Source: CAZSAL01 sp964604825 (lineage in GTDB: Bacteria > Elusimicrobiota > Elusimicrobia > 2-01-FULL-59-12). Taken from it: a stretch of DNA of 64,000 nt. Positions 8,415-17,079 of the stretch are shown one piece after another. The notes below the pieces were generated by a model. It made no database searches. It was not told the origin of the DNA and saw only the letters and a list, made by a program, of their open reading frames with translations. The position numbers were made by a program, and so were the translations under genes. Numbering within the stretch: position 1 is the first letter of the stretch; every line of letters begins with the position of its first letter. The stretch is from NCBI GenBank assembly GCA_964604825.1, contig CAZSAL010000005.1, forward strand, positions 21,749-85,748. The letters run 5' to 3'.

Positions 8415-9185
8415 TCAATAAATAAACACCCGTGTTCCCACGGGGATCATCTCGTAAAGCTTCTTGAGGTCGTCGGCTCCCAGACGCACGCACCCGTGCG
8501 ATACCGGCCTGCCGAGCATTTCCTCGTTTTTCGTGCCGTGGATCAGGTAGCCGTCTCCCAGGTTCAGCACGTAGCCGCCGAGTTCGCCTTCGATCCTGCG
8601 GCTGGAGTCTTCCGGCGGAGGAACTTTTTCGCCGGTTTCCACGAACGCCCAGTCCGGCTTGATCCAGAGCGGCTTCTGCATCTTGCCAAGAACCTCGAAC
8701 TGGCCGCGCGGCGTGACGAATTCCCAGCGCCTGCCGGTTTTTCTGTCGACAAGCATTCCTCCGCGGCCCACCGAGCAGTCCGCCTGCCAGAGCAGCTTCA
8801 GCCCTCTTTTCACATAGAGCTTATTGGCGCGGGTGTCGACCAGAATGTGCAGCTCTCCGTGCAGGCGGCGGCCCACCTTGGCGCGCAGGGCTTCCACGTC
8901 GTCAAGCATCGCTTTCTGCGTGCGCACGAAGCCTTTTTCCTGGGGAAGGACGTTGACCAGGCCGCGCAGGAAATCCATTTCCTTTGAAAGGGCGCCGATC
9001 TGGGCGTTGAAGCCCGCGACCTCGCGGTTGCTTTTCTGGAGGAACTGCGCGCGCGCGTCCAGCCGGTCGGTGGTACGGCGCAGTATGTTCAGCCAGTGGG
9101 CGATGGAAAAAATTTCAATGCTGAAGACAATGAACCAGGCAAGAAGAAGGACCGGGTAAAGTTTTAACAGGAATTTCTTCCGCAT
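8415..9185 (-). CDS. L,D-transpeptidase (YkuD domain), membrane-anchored
   Basis: A 256-residue protein with an N-terminal transmembrane helix (about residues 8-30), a coiled coil to about 105, then a YkuD domain. The catalytic signature is complete: LIHGTKNEE followed by SHGCVRL, with Cys as nucleophile. Family members form 3-3 cross-links in peptidoglycan or attach proteins to it in the periplasm. The neighbours murQ, namZ and a symporter fit wall remodelling and recycling. It is the first gene of a two-gene unit with the degenerate paralogue downstream. Confidence 0.92.
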   Translation of the reverse strand: MRKKFLLKLYPVLLLAWFIVFSIEIFSIAHWLNILRRTTDRLDARAQFLQKSNREVAGFNAQIGALSKEMDFLRGLVNVLPQEKGFVRTQKAMLDDVEALRAKVGRRLHGELHILVDTRANKLYVKRGLKLLWQADCSVGRGGMLVDRKTGRRWEFVTPRGQFEVLGKMQKPLWIKPDWAFVETGEKVPPPEDSSRRIEGELGGYVLNLGDGYLIHGTKNEEMLGRPVSHGCVRLGADDLKKLYEMIPVGTRVFIY

Positions 9186-9242
9186 GGCTATACCCTAGCA
9201 AAAAACGTCGACAAGAGGACAGTTACGGATTAAACTGTCTGT

Positions 9243-9809
9243 ATGGATTCCGCGCTGCCGCCGGTGATGCGGGTTAAGAAACTGCTCTTTCTCGAGGGAA
9301 ATCTGGGCCTGATCGGACCCGGCCTCAGGGAAGAAGCGCCCCTGGAATCCTTCCGGCTGGCCGCCGCGGCTGCGGTCACGGAAACAATCGTAACCAGAAC
9401 CGAAAAGGAAGAAGGCCCTTCGATCGGCGAGAAAATTGCGAGCATGGGGATCCTGATGACAACCGGCCTGCCCATCTCCATCGGCAGGAAAAAGGACAAG
9501 GTCGAAAAAGTTAAGAAGACTTCGGAATTGAAATTTTATCTGGACTTGTTTGCGGGGGGAAAACGCTTTCGTGTGGATGGCCAGGATTTCGACTACTCCT
9601 GCCTGGGTCCGGAAAAACAGTACAGCGTGATGATGAACTTCAAATCCCTTTTGAAAAAGATCGCGGGTTTGTCTCCGCAGGCGAAGCTGAACCGGGGCGC
9701 GGAAATTATCCTTGCAGGCCGGCCGCTGCGCGAGATGGGATACCAGAGCCTCGCCGATCTGGAAAAAGAAGAGCAGGTCCTTCTCGCCGAAATCCGCCCT
9801 CAGCCCTGA
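9243..9809 (+). CDS. Hypothetical protein
   Basis: A 188-residue protein of unknown family. It has no clear signal peptide or membrane helix. The sequence contains an Ala-rich helix (FRLAAAAAVTETIV), a basic stretch (GRKKDKVEKVKK) and a C-terminal predicted alpha/beta region (FYLDLFAGGKRFRVDGQDFDYSCLG). It is divergently oriented from the L,D-transpeptidase and lies 32 bases upstream of namZ on the same strand, so it may be co-transcribed with it. The upstream region lacks a strong ribosome-binding site. Confidence 0.6.
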   Translation: MDSALPPVMRVKKLLFLEGNLGLIGPGLREEAPLESFRLAAAAAVTETIVTRTEKEEGPSIGEKIASMGILMTTGLPISIGRKKDKVEKVKKTSELKFYLDLFAGGKRFRVDGQDFDYSCLGPEKQYSVMMNFKSLLKKIAGLSPQAKLNRGAEIILAGRPLREMGYQSLADLEKEEQVLLAEIRPQP

Positions 9810-9841
9810 CGTTTTTTCCAAGGCAAGCTATAATCTTTTTT

Positions 9842-11050
9842 ATGAAGCGCCGCAACACCCTGATCCTCCTCGCCCTGCTTCCTTTATTACCATCCCTGCT
9901 TTTCGCCCAGAAAAAAGTCCTGCTGGGCATTGACGTTCTTGAGGCGCAGGGTTTTGAAAGCCTCAAGGGAAAACAGGTTGGGCTGATCACAAACCAGACC
10001 GGAGTCGATTCGGAAGGGCGCAGCACCGCCGACGTCCTCGCGCGCGCGCCGGGAGTGAAGCTGATCGCGCTTTTCTCTCCGGAACACGGCATCCGCGGCA
10101 GGATCGCGCACGGCCAGGAAGTCGAAACTATCATCGACCAGAAAACGCATCTCCCGGTTTACAGCCTCTACGGCGCCACCCAGCGCCCGACGCCGGAAAT
10201 GCTCAACGCCATAGACGTTCTCGTTTTCGACATGCAGGACGTGGGCGTGCGTTTCTATACCTATATCACCACGATGGGCATGGCCATGGAAGAAGCGTCA
10301 AGGCGCGGGATTCCTTTTATGGTGCTGGACCGTCCCGATCCGCTGGGAGGAACCGTCGTCGAAGGAATGGTTCTTGATCCGCGCATCAGGCATTTCACCG
10401 CTTACTACAGTATTCCCGTGCGATACGGCTTCACCGCGGGGGAGCTCGCCCAGTGGTATAACGACACCGCGCGCCTGAACGCCCAGGTCAAGGTCGTCCA
10501 GATGATAAACTGGAAGCGGCCGTATTTCTGGGAAGACACGCGCCTTGACTTCGTCGGCCCGTCGCCGAACATTCAAACGCCCGCGCAGGCGCTGCTTGAC
10601 GCGGGGATCGGAATGTTCGAGGCCGCAAACGTTTCCGTGGGCCGCGGCACGGACAGGCCGTTTTTCCAGTTCGGCGCTCCCTGGATAGACGGGCAACGGC
10701 TGGCGCGGCTGCTGCAGAAAGCGCGCCTGCCTGGAGTCCGCTTCGAACCCGCCGAGTTCGTTCCGGAATCCGATCTTTACGCGGCGCAGCGCTGCGAAGG
10801 CGTGCGCATGAAGGTGCTTGACCGCGAGCAGATCCGTCCCGTCGACATCTTTGTCACCGCCGCCTGCATCCTGCGCGACCTTTATCCCAAAGAGTTCGTG
10901 CTGCGCTGGGATGAAATCGCGCGGGTTACGGGCAATTACGATTTCGAGCACCTGTTCCGGATCAACCGTCCCGCGATCGACATGATCAACATATTTCATA
11001 AAAGCGCGCAGGATTTCGTCAAACAGCGAGAGAAGTATTTGATGTACTGA
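9842..11050 (+). CDS. namZ: Exo-beta-N-acetylmuramidase (DUF1343)
   Basis: A 402-residue secreted protein with a signal peptide (MKRRNTLILLALLPLLPSLLFAQ). DUF1343 hallmarks are present: LITNQTGVD, LFSPEHGIRG, DVLVFDMQDVGVRFYTY, DRPDPLGG, VGPSPNIQTP and NVSVGRGTDRPF. The family founder, Bacillus NamZ (YbbC), removes terminal MurNAc from peptidoglycan chains. Together with the nearby symporter and MurQ this gives a plausible route: release MurNAc outside the inner membrane, import it, phosphorylate it, and convert it. A MurNAc kinase is not seen next to it; the ROK kinase at 55820 is distant. Confidence 0.92.
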   Translation: MKRRNTLILLALLPLLPSLLFAQKKVLLGIDVLEAQGFESLKGKQVGLITNQTGVDSEGRSTADVLARAPGVKLIALFSPEHGIRGRIAHGQEVETIIDQKTHLPVYSLYGATQRPTPEMLNAIDVLVFDMQDVGVRFYTYITTMGMAMEEASRRGIPFMVLDRPDPLGGTVVEGMVLDPRIRHFTAYYSIPVRYGFTAGELAQWYNDTARLNAQVKVVQMINWKRPYFWEDTRLDFVGPSPNIQTPAQALLDAGIGMFEAANVSVGRGTDRPFFQFGAPWIDGQRLARLLQKARLPGVRFEPAEFVPESDLYAAQRCEGVRMKVLDREQIRPVDIFVTAACILRDLYPKEFVLRWDEIARVTGNYDFEHLFRINRPAIDMINIFHKSAQDFVKQREKYLMY

Positions 11051-11051
11051 C

Positions 11052-11345
11052 GGCAGGGCCGAGTAACTACAGTAACAAAAGGGCCGAGCAACGGCAGTAA
11101 CTGCAGGGCCGAGCAACGGCAGTAACTGCAGGGCCGAGCAACGGCAGTAACTGCAGGGCNNNNNNNNNNNNNNNNNNNNNNNNNNNNNNNNNNNNNNNNN
11201 NNNNNNNNNNNNNNNNNNNNNNNNNNNNNNNNNNNNNNNNNNNNNNNNNNNNNNNNNNNCGAGCAACGGCAGCAACTACAGGGCCGAGAACGTCCCTGTC
11301 GTTACTGTAGTTACTGTCGTTACTATAGTTACTGGTGAAGCTGTA
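11052..11345. repeat. Tandem/palindromic repeat, family E (E1), with assembly gap
   Basis: The gap between namZ and the MBL gene consists of repeated GGCCGAGCAACGGCAGTAAC-type units, at least three nearly identical copies before the gap, and an inverse strand set (GTTACTGTAGTTACTGTCGT) after it. No gene is visible. Copies of this unit reappear inside queG (12413) and the deacetylase gene (39201). Confidence 0.85.
11160..11259. other. Scaffold gap (100 N)
   Basis: Exactly 100 N bases inside the family E tandem repeat, which presumably broke the assembly. True repeat length is unknown. Confidence 0.99.
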
Positions 11346-11375
11346 GTTGCACGGTCCTTATCATTGGAGATTTTT

Positions 11376-12038
11376 ATGTCCCTTTACTTTAGGCAGCTTT
11401 CTCTTGGCCCGATGGATAATTTCGTCTATCTCTTCGGCGACGCGGAGGCCCGGCAGGCCGCGGTCGTGGATCCGGCATGGGATGCGGCGGCGATTTTAAA
11501 ACAGCTCGAAGAAGATGGCTTCCGGCTGACGCACATCATTCTGTCGCATGGTCACTACGACCACATAAACGCCTTACAGGAACTTGCGGAAAAAACCGGA
11601 GCTACGGTCTGCGCTCAGGCGATCGAACTGGAGAAGCTCATACCGTCGGGCGCCGGCGGGCTGGCGATTCCCCGGTCCAGCCTGAAGAAAACCGATACTT
11701 CGGGCTCGGTCGCTATAGGCGAAGTGACTGCGGAGATGATCCATACGCCCGGGCATGCCCCCGGATCGCAGTGCATCCTTATTAAGAGCGCGGGCGTGCT
11801 CTTCACCGGTGATACCCTGTTCATGGGGACCTGCGGCCGCAGCGATCTGCCTTTGTCCAGCCCGGAGCAATTGTTTCACAGCCTGCAGAGGATCAAAAAA
11901 CTCGATGACTCGACGATGATCTACCCCGGCCACAACTACGGCGCAACGCCCTGCAACTCGCTTAAGAACGAGAAAAAAACGAATCCGTTCCTGATGGCCG
12001 CAACGCTCGAACAGTTTCTGCAGCTGGTAAGCAGGTAG
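11376..12038 (+). CDS. Metallo-beta-lactamase-fold hydrolase (glyoxalase II-like)
   Basis: A 220-residue MBL-fold enzyme. The start at ATG 11376 follows GGAGA at 5 bases. Metal ligands are visible: SHGHYDH (HxHxDH), the HTPGHAPGS His, GDTLF Asp and the final PGHNYG His. This pattern fits the small glyoxalase II-like/hydroxyacylglutathione hydrolase group, which also includes persulfide dioxygenases and unknown thioesterases. Likely cytoplasmic. The exact substrate cannot be assigned. Confidence 0.88.
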   Translation: MSLYFRQLSLGPMDNFVYLFGDAEARQAAVVDPAWDAAAILKQLEEDGFRLTHIILSHGHYDHINALQELAEKTGATVCAQAIELEKLIPSGAGGLAIPRSSLKKTDTSGSVAIGEVTAEMIHTPGHAPGSQCILIKSAGVLFTGDTLFMGTCGRSDLPLSSPEQLFHSLQRIKKLDDSTMIYPGHNYGATPCNSLKNEKKTNPFLMAATLEQFLQLVSR

Positions 12039-12040
12039 GT

Positions 12041-12171
12041 TGTCATTGCGAGGAGGGCCATCATTAAATTCTTAAAAGGAAAGCCCGACGTGGCAATCCC
12101 AGCTTTAAATCAACTTCTGAGATTCCCACGTCGGTCGCCAATACGGCTAGGCGACCTCCTCGGAATGACGT
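12041..12171. repeat. Palindromic repeat, family C (C1), donates queG start codon
   Basis: It begins TTGTCATTGCGAGGAGG and ends GGCGACCTCCTCGGAATGAC, with internal GACGTGGCAATCCCAG and GAGATTCCCACGTCGG arms. Its terminal ATGAC is the best start codon of queG. Confidence 0.85.
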
Positions 12172-13262
12172 CATCGCTGAAGCAATCCATCTTCGCTTAC
12201 GCCCGTTCTCTCGGATTCTCGCTTGTCGGAATCACGACTGCGGAGCCTTTCCCCGAGGGTGACGCGGCTCTGACTGCCTGGCTCGACGACGGCTGCGCGG
12301 GAGATATGGAATATATGAAGCGCGCGCCGTCTGCGCGTTCTCATCCCCGCGAGCTTCTCCCGGGCGCGCGTTCCATTATCGCGCTGGCCATGAGCTACTA
12401 CAGCGACGACAGAGTAACGACAGGGCCGAGTAACTACAGTAACACCAGTAACTACAGGACCGAGCAACGACAGTTCCGCGGGCCGAGCTCGGCCCTGTCG
12501 TTACTCGGCCCTGACTCTTCGCCGCATGGCCGTATCGCACCTTTTCCCGTTGACGAAGGAAGCGGTACCACGCGTCCGGTTACGCATGGACGCGTGGCGC
12601 GTTACGCCTGGGGAAAAGATTATCACCGGGTGATGCGCAAGCGCCTCGAGTCTCTGGTGCGCTATATCGAATCTCTGGCTCCGGAAGCAAAATGCAGAAT
12701 CACGGTAGATACCAGCCCGCTTCTGGAGCGCGCAACCGCGCAGCGCGCCGGCCTTGGTTTCGTCGGGAAAAACACCATGCTGGTAACGCGCGGCTTTGGG
12801 TCGTGGGTTTTTCTGGCGAGCGTCGTGACAACGCTCGATCTGCCTGCGGATCCTCCGGACAGGCGTTCCTGCGGCCTGTGCCGGATCTGCATTGATTCCT
12901 GCCCGGCGCAGGCCATCACCGCGCCGTATCGTCTTGATGCGCGGCGCTGCACAGCTTACTGGACTATCGAATCCCGGGAACCTGTGCCTGAACCGCTGAA
13001 GGGTAAAACGGGAAATTGGATATTCGGATGCGACGCCTGCCAGGAGGCCTGTCCGCATAATAAGCGTGCAGCTTCGACGAATGTCCCGGAATTTAATCCG
13101 TCCCGCGGAGCGGGCGCGCGCCTTCCATTGCGGGAAGTTCTGGCGCTGAAAACCGACGAGGAATTCAAAAAACGTTTCGGGGGGACGCCCCTTGCGCGGC
13201 TCGGACGCGAACGCCTGATCCGAAATGCCCGCCAGGCGGCGCTAAACTTTGGTTTCCGTTGA
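12165..13262 (+). CDS. queG: Epoxyqueuosine reductase with in-frame repeat insertion
   Basis: QueG reduces epoxyqueuosine in tRNA to queuosine, using cobalamin and two [4Fe-4S] clusters. Seen here: RYAWGKDYHRVM, VDTSPLLERATAQRAGLGFVGKN, a ferredoxin motif CGLCRICIDSCP and the second cluster CDACQEACPHN. Between AMSYYSD and GRVARYAWG roughly 45 extra residues are encoded by repeat E2. The start at 12165 is the ATG at the end of repeat C1; an upstream in-frame ATG at 12090 would translate the repeat. The 3' end overlaps the convergent GH13 gene by 21 bases. The enzyme may still fold, because the insertion sits at a variable loop before the conserved core. Confidence 0.92.
   Translation: MTSSLKQSIFAYARSLGFSLVGITTAEPFPEGDAALTAWLDDGCAGDMEYMKRAPSARSHPRELLPGARSIIALAMSYYSDDRVTTGPSNYSNTSNYRTEQRQFRGPSSALSLLGPDSSPHGRIAPFPVDEGSGTTRPVTHGRVARYAWGKDYHRVMRKRLESLVRYIESLAPEAKCRITVDTSPLLERATAQRAGLGFVGKNTMLVTRGFGSWVFLASVVTTLDLPADPPDRRSCGLCRICIDSCPAQAITAPYRLDARRCTAYWTIESREPVPEPLKGKTGNWIFGCDACQEACPHNKRAASTNVPEFNPSRGAGARLPLREVLALKTDEEFKKRFGGTPLARLGRERLIRNARQAALNFGFR
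12413..12515. repeat. Palindromic repeat, family E (E2), inside queG
   Basis: GTAACGACAGGGCCGAGTAA at the left and GGCCCTGTCGTTACTCGGCC at the right are inverted. It is read in frame by queG. Confidence 0.85.
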
Positions 13263-15668
13263 TCTGGAAATATGGGCTGCCGCAGTTTCGTGCGGCTGGC
13301 CTCCCGCAGGCAGCGCCGAACGTATTGCCGCAACCATGTAGTCTTTGAGGGAAAAGGCCCGGGTAGGTTCAATCAGGAAGATGTGCGCGTCGTAAGGATC
13401 AAGTTCGACATAAAGCCCGTTATTCATGACCTGCGCGGCGGGCGTGAGATAAACTTCATGGACTCCGTCGCGAAACCTGTTTTCCTGCGTTTTCAGGGGA
13501 TAGAAGAGGTCGGTCAATTTATAAATCTGTCCGGATTCAAGGCGCAGCCCGGGGGTGGTGAAAATGCTCCCCGTCTGGCGCAGCTTTGAAGCGTTCACCA
13601 CTACGATGGCCTTGTTTTCGCCGTACATGCGCGAGTAGCTGACGAGGCAGGGGTTGTTGCTGTGCAGCACGATAAGCCTGCCTTCGCGAAAAGCCGGTAA
13701 GCGGGTCGCTCCAAGCAGGTGGAGGTAATGCCGTTTTAAATCTTCGTTGTCCTGCTCTTTATGCAGGGGAACAACGCGCTGCACCGGGAGCCTTTCCCGC
13801 CGGCCCTCCATCTGGCCCTGATGGATCAGGATCACGCCCGGCAGCGTGGCCAGAATGGTCGCGGCGGCGCGCTGCCGCTCCAGCCCCAGGCTGTTCATCG
13901 CCCGTTCCTCGTCATGGTTTTCCAGAAAGTGAACGCTGCGCTGCAGGAAGCCGGTGCCGAGCATCCTCAGGAAATTGGCCAGGCCTTCGGCATTGCCGCA
14001 GTGCAGCGCGCCGCAGATCGCCTCATAGAGCGGCTTGTTGTAGGTGAAATCGAACCCCAGACGTTGTATGAATCCTTCCAGCGACCAGTAGGTCTCGGCG
14101 ATAAACGCGAAATGCGGATTGATCCGTTTGACCGCGGTGATCGCTTCCGTCCAGAATTCGTGCGGCATAAGCCGGTTGAAAGTCTCCCAGGACATTTCCG
14201 GATGACGGTGGATCTTCACCTGTTCGCGCAGGACAAGCATCGCCATGTCGCAGCGCACGCCGTCCACGATTTCTGCCATGTGCGAGAGGACTTCGATCAT
14301 TTTGCGGCGGGCGCCGGGGTGGGCGTAATCGAGCTGCGCCGTGTCGATCCACGGAAAGAAGTAAGGATCTTTCCCGTAAGCCACCATGATCGTCTTGGGC
14401 ACGCGTATCTCGCCCACCGGATAAGAAGGAGTGCGGTAGGGGAAATATCCGGGATGTTTGCGGATCAGCTCTTCGTCGGTATGGTTGGCCTCTTCGCCTT
14501 CAAGAACCTTGTGAATGAAATATTCGGGATGGTCGTTCAGCCAGAGGCTGTCGAGTCCCATGTGATTGGGGACAAAATCCACGATCACGGAAAGCCCCGC
14601 CAGATGCGCGCGGTCCACGAGTTCCCGGAATTCGACTTCTGATCCCAGTTCTTCCGATACCGCGTAATCGGCGATGGCGAAGGGAGACCCGGCATAATCC
14701 TTTCCGTAATTCTTCGAGATCAGGCGCACCTTCTGACCGATCTCCCAGATCCCCATAAACCAGACGGCGTTAAAGCCGTTATCCTTGATCCGTTTGAGGT
14801 CGTCGAATGTGATCGCCCGGAATCCGCCGACATGCAGGACGCCTTCCTTGTCGCGGGAGGAGCCCCATGTGCGGGTGTTCATCTCATAAAGAGGGGTTAC
14901 GGGGTTGACGAGGTTGCGCTTCTTCTTCATCGACCTGGCAAATCCCATGACCGCCATCATAAGCGCGGAAAGAAACAGCGGATACGACCAGTCCTTAATT
15001 TTACGGGGGATCTCCTCGGCCCAGGCGGGAATCTCGGGGTCGGCGATCATCCTGTGCAGTGCGTTTGCTGTCGTTGCGGCCGCGGCGCCGCGCCGGCTGC
15101 TCAGGATTCCGGCCGCGGAGGCGAACCTGGCTGCGGCTGTTGCGCCTGGCCCGGCAGCCAGCCCGGCGATAAAGCGGATATCGCCGATAAAAATGGGATT
15201 GTCCGGGTTGTTCGAAATCGCCCGGAAAGTGATTGAATCGACATTTTTGATTCTGCCAAGCCGGACGCGGCAGGCCGCCCACTTCGTGGTCAAGTTATCG
15301 ACGCGAAACGTCTTTGCGCCGGCCGGCGCCATTTTACGGTCTGTCCCGTTTACTTCCGCTTCGACGATCTGTCCCGTTTTCAGGCTGCGGACTTCAAAAA
15401 GCATAGCCCCGCGGCTGCCGGTTTCAAGGGAGGAATAAGGTTTCAGGGTAACTTCGCAGGGATTATCCGGCGTCGCGGCGGCAATAACTTCCAGACCGCC
15501 TTCGGGCGTAAGGGACCATTGAGCTTTGGCGCATGCCGGGGAAAATCGAATGTCCTGAAAAGCCTCCCGGCCCAGGGGGCGGGCCTCCGGAGCGGATCCG
15601 CCTGCCCAGCATGTTTGAACGGCCAGAACAAACAGGGGGATTAACAGCCGGTGTTTAGCGGTAAGCAC
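13242..15668 (-). CDS. GH13-family alpha-glucanase/transferase, exported and membrane-anchored
   Basis: An 808-residue protein: signal peptide (about 1-22), an N-terminal beta-rich domain (about 30-165), a transmembrane helix (about 228-245) followed by basic residues, then a GH13 barrel and a C-terminal beta domain. GH13 signatures are YEMNTRTWG, DFVPNHMGLDS (region I), GVRCDMAML (nucleophile Asp), FIAETYW (general acid Glu) and FLENHDEER (Asp). Start is GTG at 15668. Substrate is an alpha-glucan; the exact linkage cannot be told. If the signal is cleaved, the positive charges after the helix would place the catalytic domain in the cytoplasm, an unusual topology. Confidence 0.88.
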   Translation of the reverse strand: MLTAKHRLLIPLFVLAVQTCWAGGSAPEARPLGREAFQDIRFSPACAKAQWSLTPEGGLEVIAAATPDNPCEVTLKPYSSLETGSRGAMLFEVRSLKTGQIVEAEVNGTDRKMAPAGAKTFRVDNLTTKWAACRVRLGRIKNVDSITFRAISNNPDNPIFIGDIRFIAGLAAGPGATAAARFASAAGILSSRRGAAAATTANALHRMIADPEIPAWAEEIPRKIKDWSYPLFLSALMMAVMGFARSMKKKRNLVNPVTPLYEMNTRTWGSSRDKEGVLHVGGFRAITFDDLKRIKDNGFNAVWFMGIWEIGQKVRLISKNYGKDYAGSPFAIADYAVSEELGSEVEFRELVDRAHLAGLSVIVDFVPNHMGLDSLWLNDHPEYFIHKVLEGEEANHTDEELIRKHPGYFPYRTPSYPVGEIRVPKTIMVAYGKDPYFFPWIDTAQLDYAHPGARRKMIEVLSHMAEIVDGVRCDMAMLVLREQVKIHRHPEMSWETFNRLMPHEFWTEAITAVKRINPHFAFIAETYWSLEGFIQRLGFDFTYNKPLYEAICGALHCGNAEGLANFLRMLGTGFLQRSVHFLENHDEERAMNSLGLERQRAAATILATLPGVILIHQGQMEGRRERLPVQRVVPLHKEQDNEDLKRHYLHLLGATRLPAFREGRLIVLHSNNPCLVSYSRMYGENKAIVVVNASKLRQTGSIFTTPGLRLESGQIYKLTDLFYPLKTQENRFRDGVHEVYLTPAAQVMNNGLYVELDPYDAHIFLIEPTRAFSLKDYMVAAIRSALPAGGQPHETAAAHISRSTETKV

Positions 15669-15723
15669 GGGTCCGATGGTCCTTTCTGGACGAAGATCTA
15701 TTCAAGCGGAAAAAGTTTAGAAA

Positions 15724-17079
15724 TTATTTGCGCAAAGGGGAAGTGCTATTAACAATCTGACGGGCGGCGGCAAGCGCCCGGGCTGCGGGAAGGTTGTCCG
15801 GGTCCTGGCGGAGAATGGATTCGAGCCAGGGTATCGCCTCACCGGCGCGGCCCTGGTTCAGGAGTACGGAGGCGAGGTTTTCCTTCATGATGATCGAGGG
15901 AGTGTAGCGCACTGCGGACCGATAAAGCTTTTCATCGGTCCCGCGCCAGAAAACGTTCAGCTGCGCGATAGAGCCCCAGACGGCGAGAAGGACGTAGAAA
16001 AGCGCATGGGAGAAAAAACGTGCGGCGCGGGAGGGCGTTGTGAGGCCTTTCGCGATAAGGATGGCGGCAGGCAGAAGCGCTCCCAATAAAGCGGGATAAA
16101 CCCAGTGCTCGCACATGAAGCTTTCCAGGCACATGAGGGGAATTTTAGGAAGCAGCGCTGCGATGTACCAAAGCAGGCAGAAAACCGGCCAGCGCGACCG
16201 CCGCATCGCCGTCCAGCAGATCAATGCCGCGAGCCCCGTCGTATAGAGAACCCAGAAATACCCGGGCGGCAGCATCCGGTCCGTGTGCAGGTTCCAGGGG
16301 ACAAGAATCAGGCGCGCATAGGTTCCCAGGACTTTGGGAAACGCCATCCAGCCGAAGCGCAGATAAATCGCGGGGTCTATGCCGGGCAGCAGGTTTCCAA
16401 CGGCATGGCTGCGCAGCCATAAATACGGAAGTGTCAGAGCGCAGAGAGGAACGAGCGCCCGGTAGCGCCTGCTTGGTGAGTCTTTCAAATAAAGGGACAG
16501 GGCAAAAAATACCGGCGTCATGATCGCGCTCTCCTTTGACAGGAGCCCTACAGAATATGCGGCCAGTCCCAGGAACAGGCCTTTACGCGTACCCCTGAGC
16601 AAAAACAAAAGGCAGACGAGAGTAAAGAAAAACCCCAGGAGCTCGCCGCGCCCGCTTACCATCAACATCGGTTCGACCGTCATGGGATGAACAACGAACA
16701 GGCATGCGGTAATCAGCGCGACTGCAGGGGAAAACCCGATAATCAGAACGAACTCTCTCAGCAGCAGGGCATTCCCCAGGTGCAGCAGCAGATTGGTGAG
16801 GTGATAGCCGAAAGGGCGAAGCCCCCAGAGGCCGTATTCGAGACGCGTTGTAAAAGTCTGCAGCGGGCGCAGGTAGTTCAAATGCCCGTGATCATTAAAA
16901 ATCCCGGAGGAAAAATCATGGGCAACGTTTTTGACTGACCAGCTGCGGATATAAGGATTTGATTCGATCAGAAGGTGATCGTCGTAGAGGAAACCGGTCT
17001 TCAGCGCAGGTCCGAACGCCGCCAGACCGAGCAGAATTATCAGGATTTGCTGCCGGGCCGTCCGCCAGTTGTGGATCAT
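15724..17079 (-). CDS. PMT/TMTC-like membrane glycosyltransferase with C-terminal TPR-like tail
   Basis: A 451-residue polytopic protein. Near the N-terminus GFLYDDHLLIESNPYI has the acidic DD motif in the first external loop, typical of GT-C enzymes. LRPFGYHLTNLLLHLGNALL and SGRGELLGFFF are shared with the adjacent paralogue. The C-terminal soluble tail (ASVLLNQGRAGEAIPWLESIL) resembles a TPR, as in the TMTC-type protein O-mannosyltransferases. It uses a lipid-linked sugar donor in that family. The start overlaps the stop of the upstream paralogue by ATGA (17076-17079), so the two are coupled. Confidence 0.75.
   Translation of the reverse strand: MIHNWRTARQQILIILLGLAAFGPALKTGFLYDDHLLIESNPYIRSWSVKNVAHDFSSGIFNDHGHLNYLRPLQTFTTRLEYGLWGLRPFGYHLTNLLLHLGNALLLREFVLIIGFSPAVALITACLFVVHPMTVEPMLMVSGRGELLGFFFTLVCLLFLLRGTRKGLFLGLAAYSVGLLSKESAIMTPVFFALSLYLKDSPSRRYRALVPLCALTLPYLWLRSHAVGNLLPGIDPAIYLRFGWMAFPKVLGTYARLILVPWNLHTDRMLPPGYFWVLYTTGLAALICWTAMRRSRWPVFCLLWYIAALLPKIPLMCLESFMCEHWVYPALLGALLPAAILIAKGLTTPSRAARFFSHALFYVLLAVWGSIAQLNVFWRGTDEKLYRSAVRYTPSIIMKENLASVLLNQGRAGEAIPWLESILRQDPDNLPAARALAAARQIVNSTSPLRK

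Noticed and set aside
10298..11275. Minus-strand frame running through the N gap
   Set aside because: It depends on unknown bases and is antisense to namZ; the rest encodes the tandem repeat.
11052..11345. CRISPR-like array
   Set aside because: Units are tandem and self-similar with no unique spacers, and no cas genes are present.
13761..14642. Plus-strand frame of 293 codons inside the GH13 gene
   Set aside because: Antisense shadow of the catalytic domain; no recognisable domain.
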